From Flavobacterium sp. LHD-80 (lineage in GTDB: Bacteria; Bacteroidota; Bacteroidia; Flavobacteriales; Flavobacteriaceae), in contig NZ_JAVFVS010000008.1 of the NCBI RefSeq assembly GCF_030929605.1, positions 283,315-347,314 on the forward strand: a stretch of 64,000 nt of DNA, read 5' to 3'. Shown here in pieces: positions 42,660 to 51,936 of this stretch; position 1 is the stretch's first letter; each line of letters opens with the position of its first letter. A program made the translations under genes and the position numbers. A model generated the notes under the pieces. It made no database searches. It was not told the origin of the DNA and was given only the letters and a program-made list of their open reading frames with translations.

Positions 42660-45047
42660 ATGAGAAGATTTAAAAAAATTCTGCTAGTTTTAGTATTGCT
42701 AATTGTTGTTCTTGCAATTGCATTGTTTGCTTATATTTTTCATTTGAAACCCAAGTACGAAGGGGAACTTCAATTGAAAAATCTCCAAAAAGAAACTACA
42801 GTTTATTTTGATGAATTTGGAGTTCCTCATATTTATGCCAATTCTGAAAAAGATGCCATGACAGCGCTAGGTTATGTTCACGCACAGGAAAGATTATGGC
42901 AAATGGAATTGCTTCGCAGAATTGCGCCAGGAAGATTATCTGAAATTTTCGGGTCTGTTGCACTTAAAAACGATACGTTTTTCGCCGGAATTGGTATTGA
43001 AGAAGCTTCGGCGAAAGCTATTGCCAAATTAGACAAAAACAGTCAGGCTTATAAGTTGACTCAGGCTTATTTGGATGGAATAAATCAATATTTGGAAGAA
43101 GGTGTAACACCAATTGAATTTACATTGGTTGGCGTAAAAAAAGAAAAATTTACAATTAAAGACGTTTATAACATCTTCGGATATATGTCTTTCAGTTTTG
43201 CAATGGCTCAAAAAACGGATCCGTTATTGACTGAAATTCGCAATAAATTTGGTGCCGAATATTTGAAAGATCTTGGAATAAACGGCGAATTCAATACGAC
43301 TCAGCTTAAAAGTTCAAAAGAAAATATTGAGGAATATACCGAAATTTCAAAATCGATTACGGCTTTATTGGATAAATCGCCAATTCCGCCATTTATTGGA
43401 AGTAACAGCTGGGTCGCTGGTCCACATAAAACAAAAAGCGGAAAAGTAATTTTTGCAAATGATCCGCACATTGGGTTTTCACAGCCTGCAACTTGGTACG
43501 AAGCACATATTGTAACGCCGGAACATGAATTGTATGGCTGTTATTTAGCCGGAACTCCGTTTCCGTTATTGGCACACAATCGTGATTATGCTTACGGTTT
43601 AACGATGTTTGAAAATGATGATATTGATTTTTATAAGGAAAGAACGCTTGGCGGAGATCCAAATCAATATGAAACTCCAACAGGTTTTGGTACATACGAA
43701 ATCAGAAAAAAAACAATCAAAGTAAAAGATACATCTGATGTTGTACTGACAATAAAGTCAAGCCGACACGGACCAATCATGAATGATTTTTTAGAGCGTT
43801 TGGATAAAAAAAGCCCAATTGCAATGTCATGGACGTATACCAGAGAACCTATTCAAATTTTAGATGCAGTTTACGGACTTTCGCATGCTAAAAGCAAAGA
43901 TGATTTTAGAAAAGCGGTTCAGTTAGTAGCCGCGCCGGGATTGAACGTTATGTATGGTGATGCCAAAGGAAATGTGGCTTGGTGGGCAACGGGAAAATTG
44001 TATAAACACGATAAGGGTGTAAATACCTTTTTGATTTTAGATGGTACAAGCGGAAAAGATGATATAAAGGAATATTTAGATTTTTCGAAAAACCCATCTT
44101 CTGAAAATCCGAAATGGGGTTATGTTTATTCAGCTAATAATCAGCCTGAAGCAATAGATGGTTTTTTATATCCGGGTTATTATTTGCCGGAAGACCGTGC
44201 CAAAAGAATTTCAAGTTTGATGGATGCCAAATCAGATTGGGATAAAGAAGCAATTAGTAAAATGATTTATGATAATACTTCTCCAACTGCTCCTGGAACG
44301 GCTCAAAACTTGATTTCGAGTATAGATAGCGGTAAACTTTCGGCAGAAGAAAAACAAGTTGTTGAAGTTTTAAAATCATGGAAAGGCACAACAAATCGGG
44401 AAGATGTTGCACCAACGATTTACAACAAGTGGATTTATCTTTATATGAAAAATACTTTTGAAGACGAATTAGGAAAAGATAATTTCGATTTGTTTTTAGG
44501 AACGCATGTTGGGAAACAAGTTATTGCAAGACAGGTTGCGAATGAAAATTCGGTTTGGTGGGATAATATCAAAACAAAAAATGTAAAAGAAACGAGAAAG
44601 GATATTGTTTCAAAATCATTTTATGAAGCTGTTGTTGCCCTTCAAAAGCAATTAGGAAATACTATTACAGATTGGAATTGGGGCAAAGTTCATACGGTTG
44701 AACACGAGCATCCGTTAGGAAAGATTGCTGCACTTCGTGGTTTATTTAATGTTGGCCCGTTTGATTCGCCAGGATCAAATGAAGTGATTAATAATTTATT
44801 CTTCGGATTTAATGAAGAAGGAAAATATTACGTAAAAGGCGGTCCTTCAACCAGAAGAATTGTCGATTTCTCTGATATTGAAAACAGCTGGAGCATTTTG
44901 CCAACGGGACAATCAGGAAATCCTTTCAGTAAACATTACAGCGATCAGGCAGAAATGTACAATGAAGGTAAATTCAGAAAAATGAAATTGAATAAAGAGG
45001 AAATTGTGAAAACGTCGACTAAATTGGTTTTAAAACCTAAAAATTAG
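42660..45047 (+). CDS. penicillin acylase family protein (Ntn hydrolase)
   Basis: I chose ATG 42660 over TTG 42651. The 795-residue protein has an N-terminal membrane segment (ILLVLVLLIVVLAIALFAYIF), so it is exported. A small alpha part (GVPHIYANSEKDAMTALGYVHAQERLWQMEL) is followed by the autoprocessing site IGSNSWV, giving Ser248 as the beta-chain N-terminal nucleophile. The rest has FANDPHIGF and SANNQPE motifs. Members cleave amides such as acyl-homoserine lactones or penicillins; the substrate here is unknown. It may form a quorum-quenching or peptide-modifying activity. Confidence 0.9.
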   Translation: MRRFKKILLVLVLLIVVLAIALFAYIFHLKPKYEGELQLKNLQKETTVYFDEFGVPHIYANSEKDAMTALGYVHAQERLWQMELLRRIAPGRLSEIFGSVALKNDTFFAGIGIEEASAKAIAKLDKNSQAYKLTQAYLDGINQYLEEGVTPIEFTLVGVKKEKFTIKDVYNIFGYMSFSFAMAQKTDPLLTEIRNKFGAEYLKDLGINGEFNTTQLKSSKENIEEYTEISKSITALLDKSPIPPFIGSNSWVAGPHKTKSGKVIFANDPHIGFSQPATWYEAHIVTPEHELYGCYLAGTPFPLLAHNRDYAYGLTMFENDDIDFYKERTLGGDPNQYETPTGFGTYEIRKKTIKVKDTSDVVLTIKSSRHGPIMNDFLERLDKKSPIAMSWTYTREPIQILDAVYGLSHAKSKDDFRKAVQLVAAPGLNVMYGDAKGNVAWWATGKLYKHDKGVNTFLILDGTSGKDDIKEYLDFSKNPSSENPKWGYVYSANNQPEAIDGFLYPGYYLPEDRAKRISSLMDAKSDWDKEAISKMIYDNTSPTAPGTAQNLISSIDSGKLSAEEKQVVEVLKSWKGTTNREDVAPTIYNKWIYLYMKNTFEDELGKDNFDLFLGTHVGKQVIARQVANENSVWWDNIKTKNVKETRKDIVSKSFYEAVVALQKQLGNTITDWNWGKVHTVEHEHPLGKIAALRGLFNVGPFDSPGSNEVINNLFFGFNEEGKYYVKGGPSTRRIVDFSDIENSWSILPTGQSGNPFSKHYSDQAEMYNEGKFRKMKLNKEEIVKTSTKLVLKPKN

Positions 45048-45138
45048 TTTCAAGTTTAATGTTTCAGGTTTCAAGTTTTCGGCTTGTGTAATCTTTGTCA
45101 AAGTTTTAAACTTTGACAAAGATGTTGAGGCTAAAAAA

Positions 45139-45172
45139 ACTTAGAAGCTTAGCAACTTAGAATCTTAGTATC
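45139..45172. repeat. ACTTAG/CTTAG low-complexity repeat, copy 3
   Basis: The run has the same style as those at 11665 and 14537. It ends one base before the stop codon of the convergent 149-residue gene. Just upstream (45050-45085) is a GTTTCAAG-type repeat. Confidence 0.65.
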
Positions 45173-45173
45173 T

Positions 45174-45623
45174 TTATTTAGAAATATACTTCCCTAAAAC
45201 AATATCATTTGCAAAAATGTTAAGATTATTAGCTAGTGCTTTATTAGCAATCATTACATTTTTAGTTTGATAAGCAGTATCTTTTTCGTACGCTTTTAAA
45301 AGTGTTTCTAATTCCACTTCATCATAGAAAGCGAAAGAATTATAAATTGCATCTCTAAAGTTTTTGTAATTGATGCTTTCTGTAATTTCCATTGCTTTTT
45401 GTTCGTTCCAACCTTCTTTGGCGGAAGTTTCATTGATTTTGGTCAAGCAATAATCAATTACATAAGTTTTATAATGTGTAGCTTCGATAATTTTGTCAAC
45501 AATGATTTTGTTTTGCTGAGTAGGCATTGCTGGCGATGCTGGATTATTTTGCGATAAAGATTTAGCAGAAATAAACAGGCATAAAAATGCCGTTAGAAAG
45601 CGGTACTTTTTTAAATTTTTCAT
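45174..45623 (-). CDS. secreted hypothetical protein, 149 residues
   Basis: The protein has a signal peptide (KKYRFLTAFLCLFISAKSLSQ) and a helical mature part of about 125 residues (KIIVDKIIEATHYKTYVIDYCLTKINETSAKEGW...). I do not recognise the family. It is convergent with the penicillin acylase gene and has its own upstream region of about 170 bases. Confidence 0.6.
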   Translation of the reverse strand: MKNLKKYRFLTAFLCLFISAKSLSQNNPASPAMPTQQNKIIVDKIIEATHYKTYVIDYCLTKINETSAKEGWNEQKAMEITESINYKNFRDAIYNSFAFYDEVELETLLKAYEKDTAYQTKNVMIANKALANNLNIFANDIVLGKYISK

Positions 45624-45795
45624 AGGTTATTTTAGTTGTTTTTGGGTACGGCTAAAATAGTATTTTTAAAGCTAAATCATAGAATTAGAATGTTAGAAAT
45701 TGTAACAAAAAAACTCCGACAAAACCGTTTAAAGAATCAGTTCTATCGGAGTTTGTTTAAAAACTTGTGTTGTTGACAGGTTTCGGTGTGATTTT

Positions 45796-47244
45796 TTATT
45801 TTGAAATTTCGGCTAATACTTTTTTACCGTTTTCATTAGAAGGATCAAGTTCCACAGATTTTGAGTAATTCTCGATTGCTAGTTTTTTATTGCCATCGGC
45901 TAAATAAGCTTCGCCCAGACTATCATAAACATTTCCTGATTTCGGGAAAGTTTCAACATTAATTTTGAAAACTTCAATTGCTTCTTTCTTTTTGCCGTTT
46001 TGCAATAATTCATATCCAACTCTGTTCATATCGTCTTCTTTAATACCGTATGTTGGATCACTTTTTAGTTTTTTATAAGTATCAGTTCCCGCTGTAAGTC
46101 CTTTTTCTGAAAACACATCCAGCAATTCAAAAGCTAATGATCTTTTTGGCTGATTTAAAGGCTGATTGTATAAAATAGCTCTAATGCCTTCATTCATTTC
46201 ATCTAGAATGGTACCGCCAGTATTATTCAATAAAACCACTAAATTTTTATCAGCAGGAATGCGCGAAATAACAGTATTGAATCCGTTAATTCCTCCTCCG
46301 TGTTCAATGATTTTTAGTTTAGGTTTGTCTCCATTTGAAGCTTCTTCCACAAACCAGCCATATCCGTATGAACCGCCACCGGCTTTTATGTAAGGTTTGA
46401 ACAATGATTCCATAGAAGTTGCTGAAAGCAGTTTAGTTGTATATAGTGCTTGATCCCAAAGGTATAAATCTTCAACAGTCGAATATAAAGATCCGGCAGC
46501 ATACGGAATACTCATATCAAGATAATAAGCGTTGATTATTACTTTGCCTTTTTTCTCATAACCTGCTGCACGTTTTTTTATAATGATATCACTGTGATCA
46601 AAACCAGTACTTGTCATTTTTAACGGTGTCAGAATGGTTTCCTGTAAATATTGTTCATACGATTTGCCCGAGATTTTCTCAATTATATAACCCAATAAAA
46701 AATAACCAGAATTGCTGTAATTAAATTTTTCACCTGGCTTAAACTCAAGTGGCAGACTTGAAAACGTTTTTACAAATTCTTCTGGCGTTACAGGATTTCG
46801 GCTTTTGTCTTTAAAGAAATTAGGAGATGCTGTATAATTAGGAATTCCGGATGAATGCGTCAGCAAATGGTGAATCGTTATTTTGTCACCGTTTTCTTTT
46901 GGATAATCGGGTAAATAAGTGGTAATTGGAACATCAAGTTTTATTTTTCCTTCTTCGGCTAATTTTACAATTAAAAAGGCCGTAAATTGTTTTGTAATTG
47001 ATCCTAATCTAAATTTTGTATCTGTTTGGTTAGGAATATTCCATTCGAAGTTAGCAGAACCAAATCCTTTCTTGAAAATTACTTTTCCGTTTTCGGCAAC
47101 TAAGGCAGAACCGTTAAATTGCCCGTATTCATTGTATTTGGCTAAAAGCTGTTCGATTTGTTTGGCCTTGTTTTGTGCAAAAGTGCTCAGCGAAATGAGC
47201 TGTAAAATGGCACAAAAAACAATTAGTTTGATTGAGTTTTTCAT
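45796..47244 (-). CDS. serine hydrolase (class C beta-lactamase-like) with C-terminal TPR
   Basis: The 482-residue protein has a signal peptide (LIVFCAILQLISLSTFAQ) and a beta-lactamase/DD-peptidase fold. The catalytic motif is SITK in LGSITKQFTAF, the Tyr motif is YSNSGYF and the third motif is HGGGINGF. After the hydrolase domain (about 20-370) come one or two TPR repeats (EALEV-type KEAIEVFKINVETFPKSGNVYDSLGEAYLADGNKKLAIENY). The substrate is unknown; an esterase or peptidase role is as likely as beta-lactam cleavage. Confidence 0.88.
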   Translation of the reverse strand: MKNSIKLIVFCAILQLISLSTFAQNKAKQIEQLLAKYNEYGQFNGSALVAENGKVIFKKGFGSANFEWNIPNQTDTKFRLGSITKQFTAFLIVKLAEEGKIKLDVPITTYLPDYPKENGDKITIHHLLTHSSGIPNYTASPNFFKDKSRNPVTPEEFVKTFSSLPLEFKPGEKFNYSNSGYFLLGYIIEKISGKSYEQYLQETILTPLKMTSTGFDHSDIIIKKRAAGYEKKGKVIINAYYLDMSIPYAAGSLYSTVEDLYLWDQALYTTKLLSATSMESLFKPYIKAGGGSYGYGWFVEEASNGDKPKLKIIEHGGGINGFNTVISRIPADKNLVVLLNNTGGTILDEMNEGIRAILYNQPLNQPKRSLAFELLDVFSEKGLTAGTDTYKKLKSDPTYGIKEDDMNRVGYELLQNGKKKEAIEVFKINVETFPKSGNVYDSLGEAYLADGNKKLAIENYSKSVELDPSNENGKKVLAEISK

Positions 47245-47607
47245 AATGATTGCTGATTATGGGTTTTGGATTAATAAATGATTCGCTTTTGATTGATGAT
47301 TGAAACTTTTAATAAAAAGACATTCAATAAGTTATATCGAAATTACGATTTTTTATCGGTCTAAAATGGATGCGTTTAAATTGTTAGACGATCGATTTAG
47401 CATTTGGTTTCAAGAACAATCAAATTTTTTCATATTATTTTAAATCAAAACGAATCTGAGCATAAACTTAAAAAAGATTTTAGCGGTTTATGCTCCCTAA
47501 CTAACGATTCGTTTTAATTGGCAATCATTCTTTTAAGGCTATAGAATTTTGCTTAAAAGGAGGAGTATGAGGATAATTAATTTTAGCATGACTTTGAAAT
47601 TAAAAAC
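47245..47607. other. intergenic region with a nested hairpin
   Basis: This 363-base stretch holds no gene. A double hairpin is seen: AAAACGAATC (47447-47456) with GATTCGTTTT (47506-47515), and inside it GAGCATAAAC (47458-47467) with GTTTATGCTC (47486-47495). It may end the upstream serine hydrolase transcript. Confidence 0.6.
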
Positions 47608-48684
47608 TTATTTCTTTTCGATATCAATCAGTTTTTGCCCATAATCTCCCAAATATTGCAGCAGTAGTTTTTCGTAAACTTTATAGCCGTCATCAACATT
47701 GGTGAAAATTATCAGGCCTTGTTTTGTTTTTGGAAGTAAAAAGAAAAGTGTCTGAACGCCTTGATCAGCGCCGCCGTGCGAAAGTGCATATTCGCCATTT
47801 CCAAAATCATAGATTTCAAAGCCTAAACCAAAGTATTTGTCTTTTTTATTTTGGGAAACTTGATGCGAATTCATTTCATCAAAGATTTTTTTGCTCAAGC
47901 CATCGCTGTTCATGACACTGCACAAAAAGGTTCCATAATCTTGAATTGTAGTTAATAAATCATCGGCGGCGTTTGCGGTTTTGTTTTTTACAGGTTCGTA
48001 AGGATTTCTGTTTTTGTCATAATTCACAGCATATCTGGAAGTATCAACTTTGTCGTTCCATATATATTGAGTATCATTCATTTTCAGTGGTTCAAATATT
48101 AATTCTGAAGCCAATTGATTTAAGGTTTTGCCAAATTTCTTCTCCAAAGATTTTCTAAGATATTCCATTCCTTCTCCTGAATATTGATATTGCGTTCCAG
48201 GTTTGAACTTAAAATCTAATTTCCCAGATTTATTCATGTATCTCCAATTCGGAAAACCAGTTTGATGGCTTAAAACGATTCTTGTTGTCAGCAATTTTGT
48301 ATTCGGGTCATTTGCAATATCTGGGTCTGTCCAATATTTATATAAAGGTTCGTCTAAATCCCATTTTCCTTGACTTGCTAATTTTAAAGCCACAATGGTG
48401 GTTACTGGTTTTGTTAAAGAAGCAACATTCCAAATGGTATTATAAGGAGCGGAAACATCTTTTTTTAGTTCGCCAAAAACTTTTACCTGTTTTAGTTTTC
48501 CATCTGCAATTATTCCGATGCCTAAAGTTGGAATATTATTTTCTTTGAGCCATTTTTCGGTTTCTTGTTGTTTGTCAAAAAGACTGTTTTTTTCTTCCTG
48601 CGAAAAGCCATTTTGATTGCTGAAAAATAAAATCCCAGCCAAAAAGATTTTTAAATAAGAAGAAGTACGATTGATGATTTTCAT
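47608..48684 (-). CDS. serine hydrolase, beta-lactamase-related
   Basis: The 358-residue protein has a signal peptide (IFLAGILFFSNQNGFSQ) and the same fold as the neighbouring hydrolase: SLTK in NVASLTKPVTTIVAL, YSGEGMEYL as the Tyr motif and HGGADQGVQTLFF as the third motif. It lacks the C-terminal TPR. The two adjacent, same-strand hydrolases may be an old duplication, but their sequences differ throughout. Confidence 0.87.
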   Translation of the reverse strand: MKIINRTSSYLKIFLAGILFFSNQNGFSQEEKNSLFDKQQETEKWLKENNIPTLGIGIIADGKLKQVKVFGELKKDVSAPYNTIWNVASLTKPVTTIVALKLASQGKWDLDEPLYKYWTDPDIANDPNTKLLTTRIVLSHQTGFPNWRYMNKSGKLDFKFKPGTQYQYSGEGMEYLRKSLEKKFGKTLNQLASELIFEPLKMNDTQYIWNDKVDTSRYAVNYDKNRNPYEPVKNKTANAADDLLTTIQDYGTFLCSVMNSDGLSKKIFDEMNSHQVSQNKKDKYFGLGFEIYDFGNGEYALSHGGADQGVQTLFFLLPKTKQGLIIFTNVDDGYKVYEKLLLQYLGDYGQKLIDIEKK

Positions 48685-48762
48685 TTTGATAATTGATTGA
48701 TGATGAATGATTTTGCAATATTACGTCAACCAAAATTATGAAAATTGTACAAAAGCGAAATC

Positions 48763-49557
48763 TTATCTTTTTTGTGAAAGAAAGTACGAATCGGGATTGA
48801 AAGTTTTGGGAGTTGTTTTGGTCACATCTTTGAATTTTTTTATAAAATGCGACTGATCAAAGTACTTGTTGTAAAGCGCAACATCTGTCAGTTTTAATTT
48901 TTCTAAATCAGAATTGACCATTTGATCGACTGATTTTCTGAATTTCAGAATCTGAATGTACTTTTTGATGGTAAGCCCTGTGGAGTTTTTAAATTTAATC
49001 TGCAATAATCGCTGTGAAGAATTAAATGCCGAACTAATTTCTGAAACCGAAATTTCCTCTTCCTTAGTTTTAATGATTTCACAAATCTTTTCAATTATAT
49101 TTTTCTCCGAATGTAAGGTCGCTAATTCTTCAAAATAAGCATTAATCGTATTTAATAAAATTTCAATTTCAGTATCAATTTGAACTTTGAAAGGAAGTTC
49201 TTCAGGATTAATTTTGATAATTGAATCGGTAAAATTGCTCAAATCATATTTAGGAAACATCGAAAGTGTCCAAGTATGAAGTTGGATTATAGTAACTTTA
49301 GTTTTTGGTTTGATATTCACCAAAACTTTGTTGGTCATTTGCGAACAAAAATAAATGCCTTCGTTCATTTCGTATTTGTTTTTGCTCGTATGAACTTCAA
49401 TTGCATTTCCAGAAACAATGGCAAGATTAAAACAGCCATTTGGCAAAACGAGTTTGTTTTCAATCAGGCTTTCGCCGATGCTGTTGTCCAAACACCAAAT
49501 TTTATTGACGAACCGTTCAGCTTTTTGAGAGACGTAATGTTCTGAGTAGAGATTCAT
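48763..49557 (-). CDS. AraC family transcriptional regulator
   Basis: The 264-residue protein has an N-terminal sensing domain of about 150 residues and a C-terminal AraC helix-turn-helix pair (ISSAFNSSQRLLQIKFKNSTGLTIKKYIQILKFRKS, then LTDVALYNKYFDQSHFIKKFKDVTKTTPKTF). The second half is the classical AraC signature. The effector is unknown. It is upstream of the serine hydrolase at 47608 on the same strand and may regulate it. Confidence 0.87.
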   Translation of the reverse strand: MNLYSEHYVSQKAERFVNKIWCLDNSIGESLIENKLVLPNGCFNLAIVSGNAIEVHTSKNKYEMNEGIYFCSQMTNKVLVNIKPKTKVTIIQLHTWTLSMFPKYDLSNFTDSIIKINPEELPFKVQIDTEIEILLNTINAYFEELATLHSEKNIIEKICEIIKTKEEEISVSEISSAFNSSQRLLQIKFKNSTGLTIKKYIQILKFRKSVDQMVNSDLEKLKLTDVALYNKYFDQSHFIKKFKDVTKTTPKTFNPDSYFLSQKR

Positions 49558-49633
49558 TTTTAGGATTTGTCTTTGTGTTTTTTACAATCTTAAAATCTAG
49601 ACTAAAATAAGATTTTTTCTAGTACTATAATAT

Positions 49634-50227
49634 CTAAATAAAATCCCCAAAATAATCTCGTTTAGTATTTTCCCATTCCTCCAAAATCACACTATAATAA
49701 ACATCATCTTTGCTCTCTCCTTCAGAATCAACATAATTATTCCTAAAAACGCCTTCTTTTACTGCTCCAAGTTTTTCAATAGCTCTTTGAGATTTTAAAT
49801 TTTCAAGATCAGCACTGAATTGTATTCTTTTAAAATGAATTTTTTCAAAACCAAAATTCAATAATTCATATTTGCAAGCTTTGTTCAAGCCCGTTCCCTG
49901 AAAATCTTTTCCATACCAAGTCCAGCCAATTTCGCATTTTTGGCTTGCATGATTCAAATAGCCGTAACGCGTACTTCCGGCAACTCTATTTGTCGCTTTA
50001 TCTATAATAAGGAAAGGATAACAAATTCCATCAGCTTTTTGTTTTAAAGTGTTCTGGATGTAATTTTCAAAATCCTGATCGTTTCGAACATACATCCCCA
50101 TATATTTCCATATTTTATCGTCGAAGATAATTTCTTTTAGTTCGATGTTTCTTTCATTTTCAAAAGGAAGTAATACTACTTTTTCGTTTTCTAAAATGAT
50201 TTCTGATTGTAAAATTTCGCTGTTCAT
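49634..50227 (-). CDS. GNAT N-acetyltransferase, RimJ/RimL-like
   Basis: I chose the ATG at 50227 because the upstream residues to 50290 are low-complexity and not family-like. The 197-residue protein has the GNAT acetyl-CoA core: EIGWTWYGKDFQGTGLNKACKYELLNFGFEKIHFKRIQFSADLENLKSQRAIEKLGAVKEGVFRN. This matches the RimJ/RimL ribosomal-protein and small-molecule acetyltransferase group. The target is unknown. Confidence 0.85.
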   Translation of the reverse strand: MNSEILQSEIILENEKVVLLPFENERNIELKEIIFDDKIWKYMGMYVRNDQDFENYIQNTLKQKADGICYPFLIIDKATNRVAGSTRYGYLNHASQKCEIGWTWYGKDFQGTGLNKACKYELLNFGFEKIHFKRIQFSADLENLKSQRAIEKLGAVKEGVFRNNYVDSEGESKDDVYYSVILEEWENTKRDYFGDFI

Positions 50228-50453
50228 GATTTTTATTAAAATTTTGAAATAAACCCAAAGCAAAACTAATTGTTTAAATTTCTTAAACAAACCTAATAAA
50301 ATAACATTTTGTTATATTTTTTAAAATAAGTCTGAATCTTAATTAGAGAATTATAAACGGGTATGTTTCGTTAAGAGCAAATAATTTACTTATTTTAAAG
50401 CTTATCTATAATTATTACTTATTTTTACGACCATATATATTAGATTTTCCCTG

Positions 50454-51806
50454 ATGCAAACTTCACTCAAAATTGCTGTTGTTGGTTCTGGACTTGTAGG
50501 ATCACTTTTGGCAATTTATCTTAAAAAAGCAGGCCATACCGTTCATGTTTATGATCGTAGCCCTGATATTCGCAAAATAAATTTCTCTGGACGTTCTATT
50601 AATCTTGCTATGTCTAACCGTGGCTGGAAGGCTTTGGACGCTGTTGGCGTTGGTGATTCGGTTCGTGAAATTGCAATTCCAATGGATAAACGTGCGATTC
50701 ATTTGGTTGACAAATTGAATTTTCAGAATTACGGTCAGGAAGGCGAATCGATTTATTCAATTTCTAGAGGAAAGCTGAACCGAAAGATGATCGATCTTGC
50801 AGAAGAAGCAGGAGCGGAGTTTCATTTTGAACAAAAAATTTGGGATGTAACATTAAGTGACGCGACTTTGCACATTGGCGAAAGCGAAAGAGGCGAGTGG
50901 GAAGAACATAAATACGATATGGTTTTTGGTGCTGATGGTGCTTTTTCGAGAATCCGTCACAGAATGCAACGCCAAAGCATGTTCAATTATTCGCAGGAAT
51001 TTTTGAATATGGGTTATAAGGAATTGAATATTCCGGCAAATCCAGATGGTACACATAAATTAGATAAAAACTCTTTTCATATTTGGCCAAGAGGCGAGTA
51101 TATGTTAATTGCACTTCCAAATCTTGACGGAAGTTTTACATGTACTTTGTTTATGCCTTTTGAAGGTCAGAATTCTTTTGAATCATTAACCGACCGAAAA
51201 ATGGTAGAAGATTTCTTTGAGAAAAATTTTCCAGATTCTATTGAAGTGATTCCGGAACTGGCAAATGATTTCTTTAAGAATCCAACCAGTACTTTGGTAA
51301 CTATGAAATGTTTTCCTTGGACATTTGAAGATAAAATTGCTTTAATTGGAGATGCTTGCCACGCTATTGTCCCATTTTATGGGCAAGGTATGAATGCTGG
51401 TTTTGAAGATATTACGGTTTTGAATGAAATGATTGAAAAGTACCAAGACGATTGGAAAAAGATATTTTCAGAATATCAGATCTCAAGAAAACCGAATGCT
51501 GATGCAATTGCAGAGCTTTCCTATCGCAATTTTATGGAAATGAGTACAAAAACTGCTGATGAAAAATTCTTATTGCAAAAGAAAATAGAAAAGGTTTTTT
51601 CAGACAAACATCCTGATAAATGGATTCCGCTTTACAGCCGAGTTACTTTTAGCGATCGCCCGTATGCCGAAGCTTTGGCAATTGGCGATTTCCAAAATGG
51701 AATTATGGAAGAGGTTTTAAAACTTGATAATATCGAAAACATTTGGAATACACCAGAAGTAGAAAATAAAATTTTAGAGCTGTTGGAAAAACAGATAAAA
51801 ATTTAA
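50454..51806 (+). CDS. kmo: kynurenine 3-monooxygenase
   Basis: The 450-residue flavoprotein hydroxylates kynurenine. It has the FAD motif VVGSGLVGSLLAIYLKKAGHTVHVYDR, the DG region VFGADGAFSRIRHRM and the second FAD motif ALIGDACHAIVPFYGQGMNAGFED. The length and the motif RSINLAMSNRGWKAL are characteristic of KMO. Together with kynU at 36413 it supports de novo NAD synthesis from tryptophan. A nested palindrome follows the stop directly. Confidence 0.95.
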   Translation: MQTSLKIAVVGSGLVGSLLAIYLKKAGHTVHVYDRSPDIRKINFSGRSINLAMSNRGWKALDAVGVGDSVREIAIPMDKRAIHLVDKLNFQNYGQEGESIYSISRGKLNRKMIDLAEEAGAEFHFEQKIWDVTLSDATLHIGESERGEWEEHKYDMVFGADGAFSRIRHRMQRQSMFNYSQEFLNMGYKELNIPANPDGTHKLDKNSFHIWPRGEYMLIALPNLDGSFTCTLFMPFEGQNSFESLTDRKMVEDFFEKNFPDSIEVIPELANDFFKNPTSTLVTMKCFPWTFEDKIALIGDACHAIVPFYGQGMNAGFEDITVLNEMIEKYQDDWKKIFSEYQISRKPNADAIAELSYRNFMEMSTKTADEKFLLQKKIEKVFSDKHPDKWIPLYSRVTFSDRPYAEALAIGDFQNGIMEEVLKLDNIENIWNTPEVENKILELLEKQIKI

Positions 51807-51928
51807 ACCATATAAGTGATATAAGTGAATATAATGCTTTGCGCAAAATAAAACCCGACAGATTTTTATAACCTGTCGGGTTTTGCGTTTTTAAATTAAA
51901 TGAACTTATATCACTTATATGGTTTAAA
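51802..51928. repeat. nested AACCATATAAGT-family palindrome, copy 4
   Basis: Outer arms at 51802-51826 and 51904-51928 are perfect 25-bp inverted repeats. They overlap the kmo stop codon and reach to 8 bases before the convergent HerA-like stop. Inside lies an AACCCGACAG palindrome (51851-51883). It probably terminates both genes. Confidence 0.9.
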
Positions 51929-51936
51929 TAAGTTTT

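Noticed and set aside
45796..48684. True beta-lactamase resistance genes
   Set aside because: Both have the serine-hydrolase motifs, but no feature singles out beta-lactams, and one carries TPR repeats. The substrate is left open.
36413..51806. kynU and kmo as one operon
   Set aside because: They lie 13 kb apart with several genes on both strands between them. Only a shared pathway is supported.
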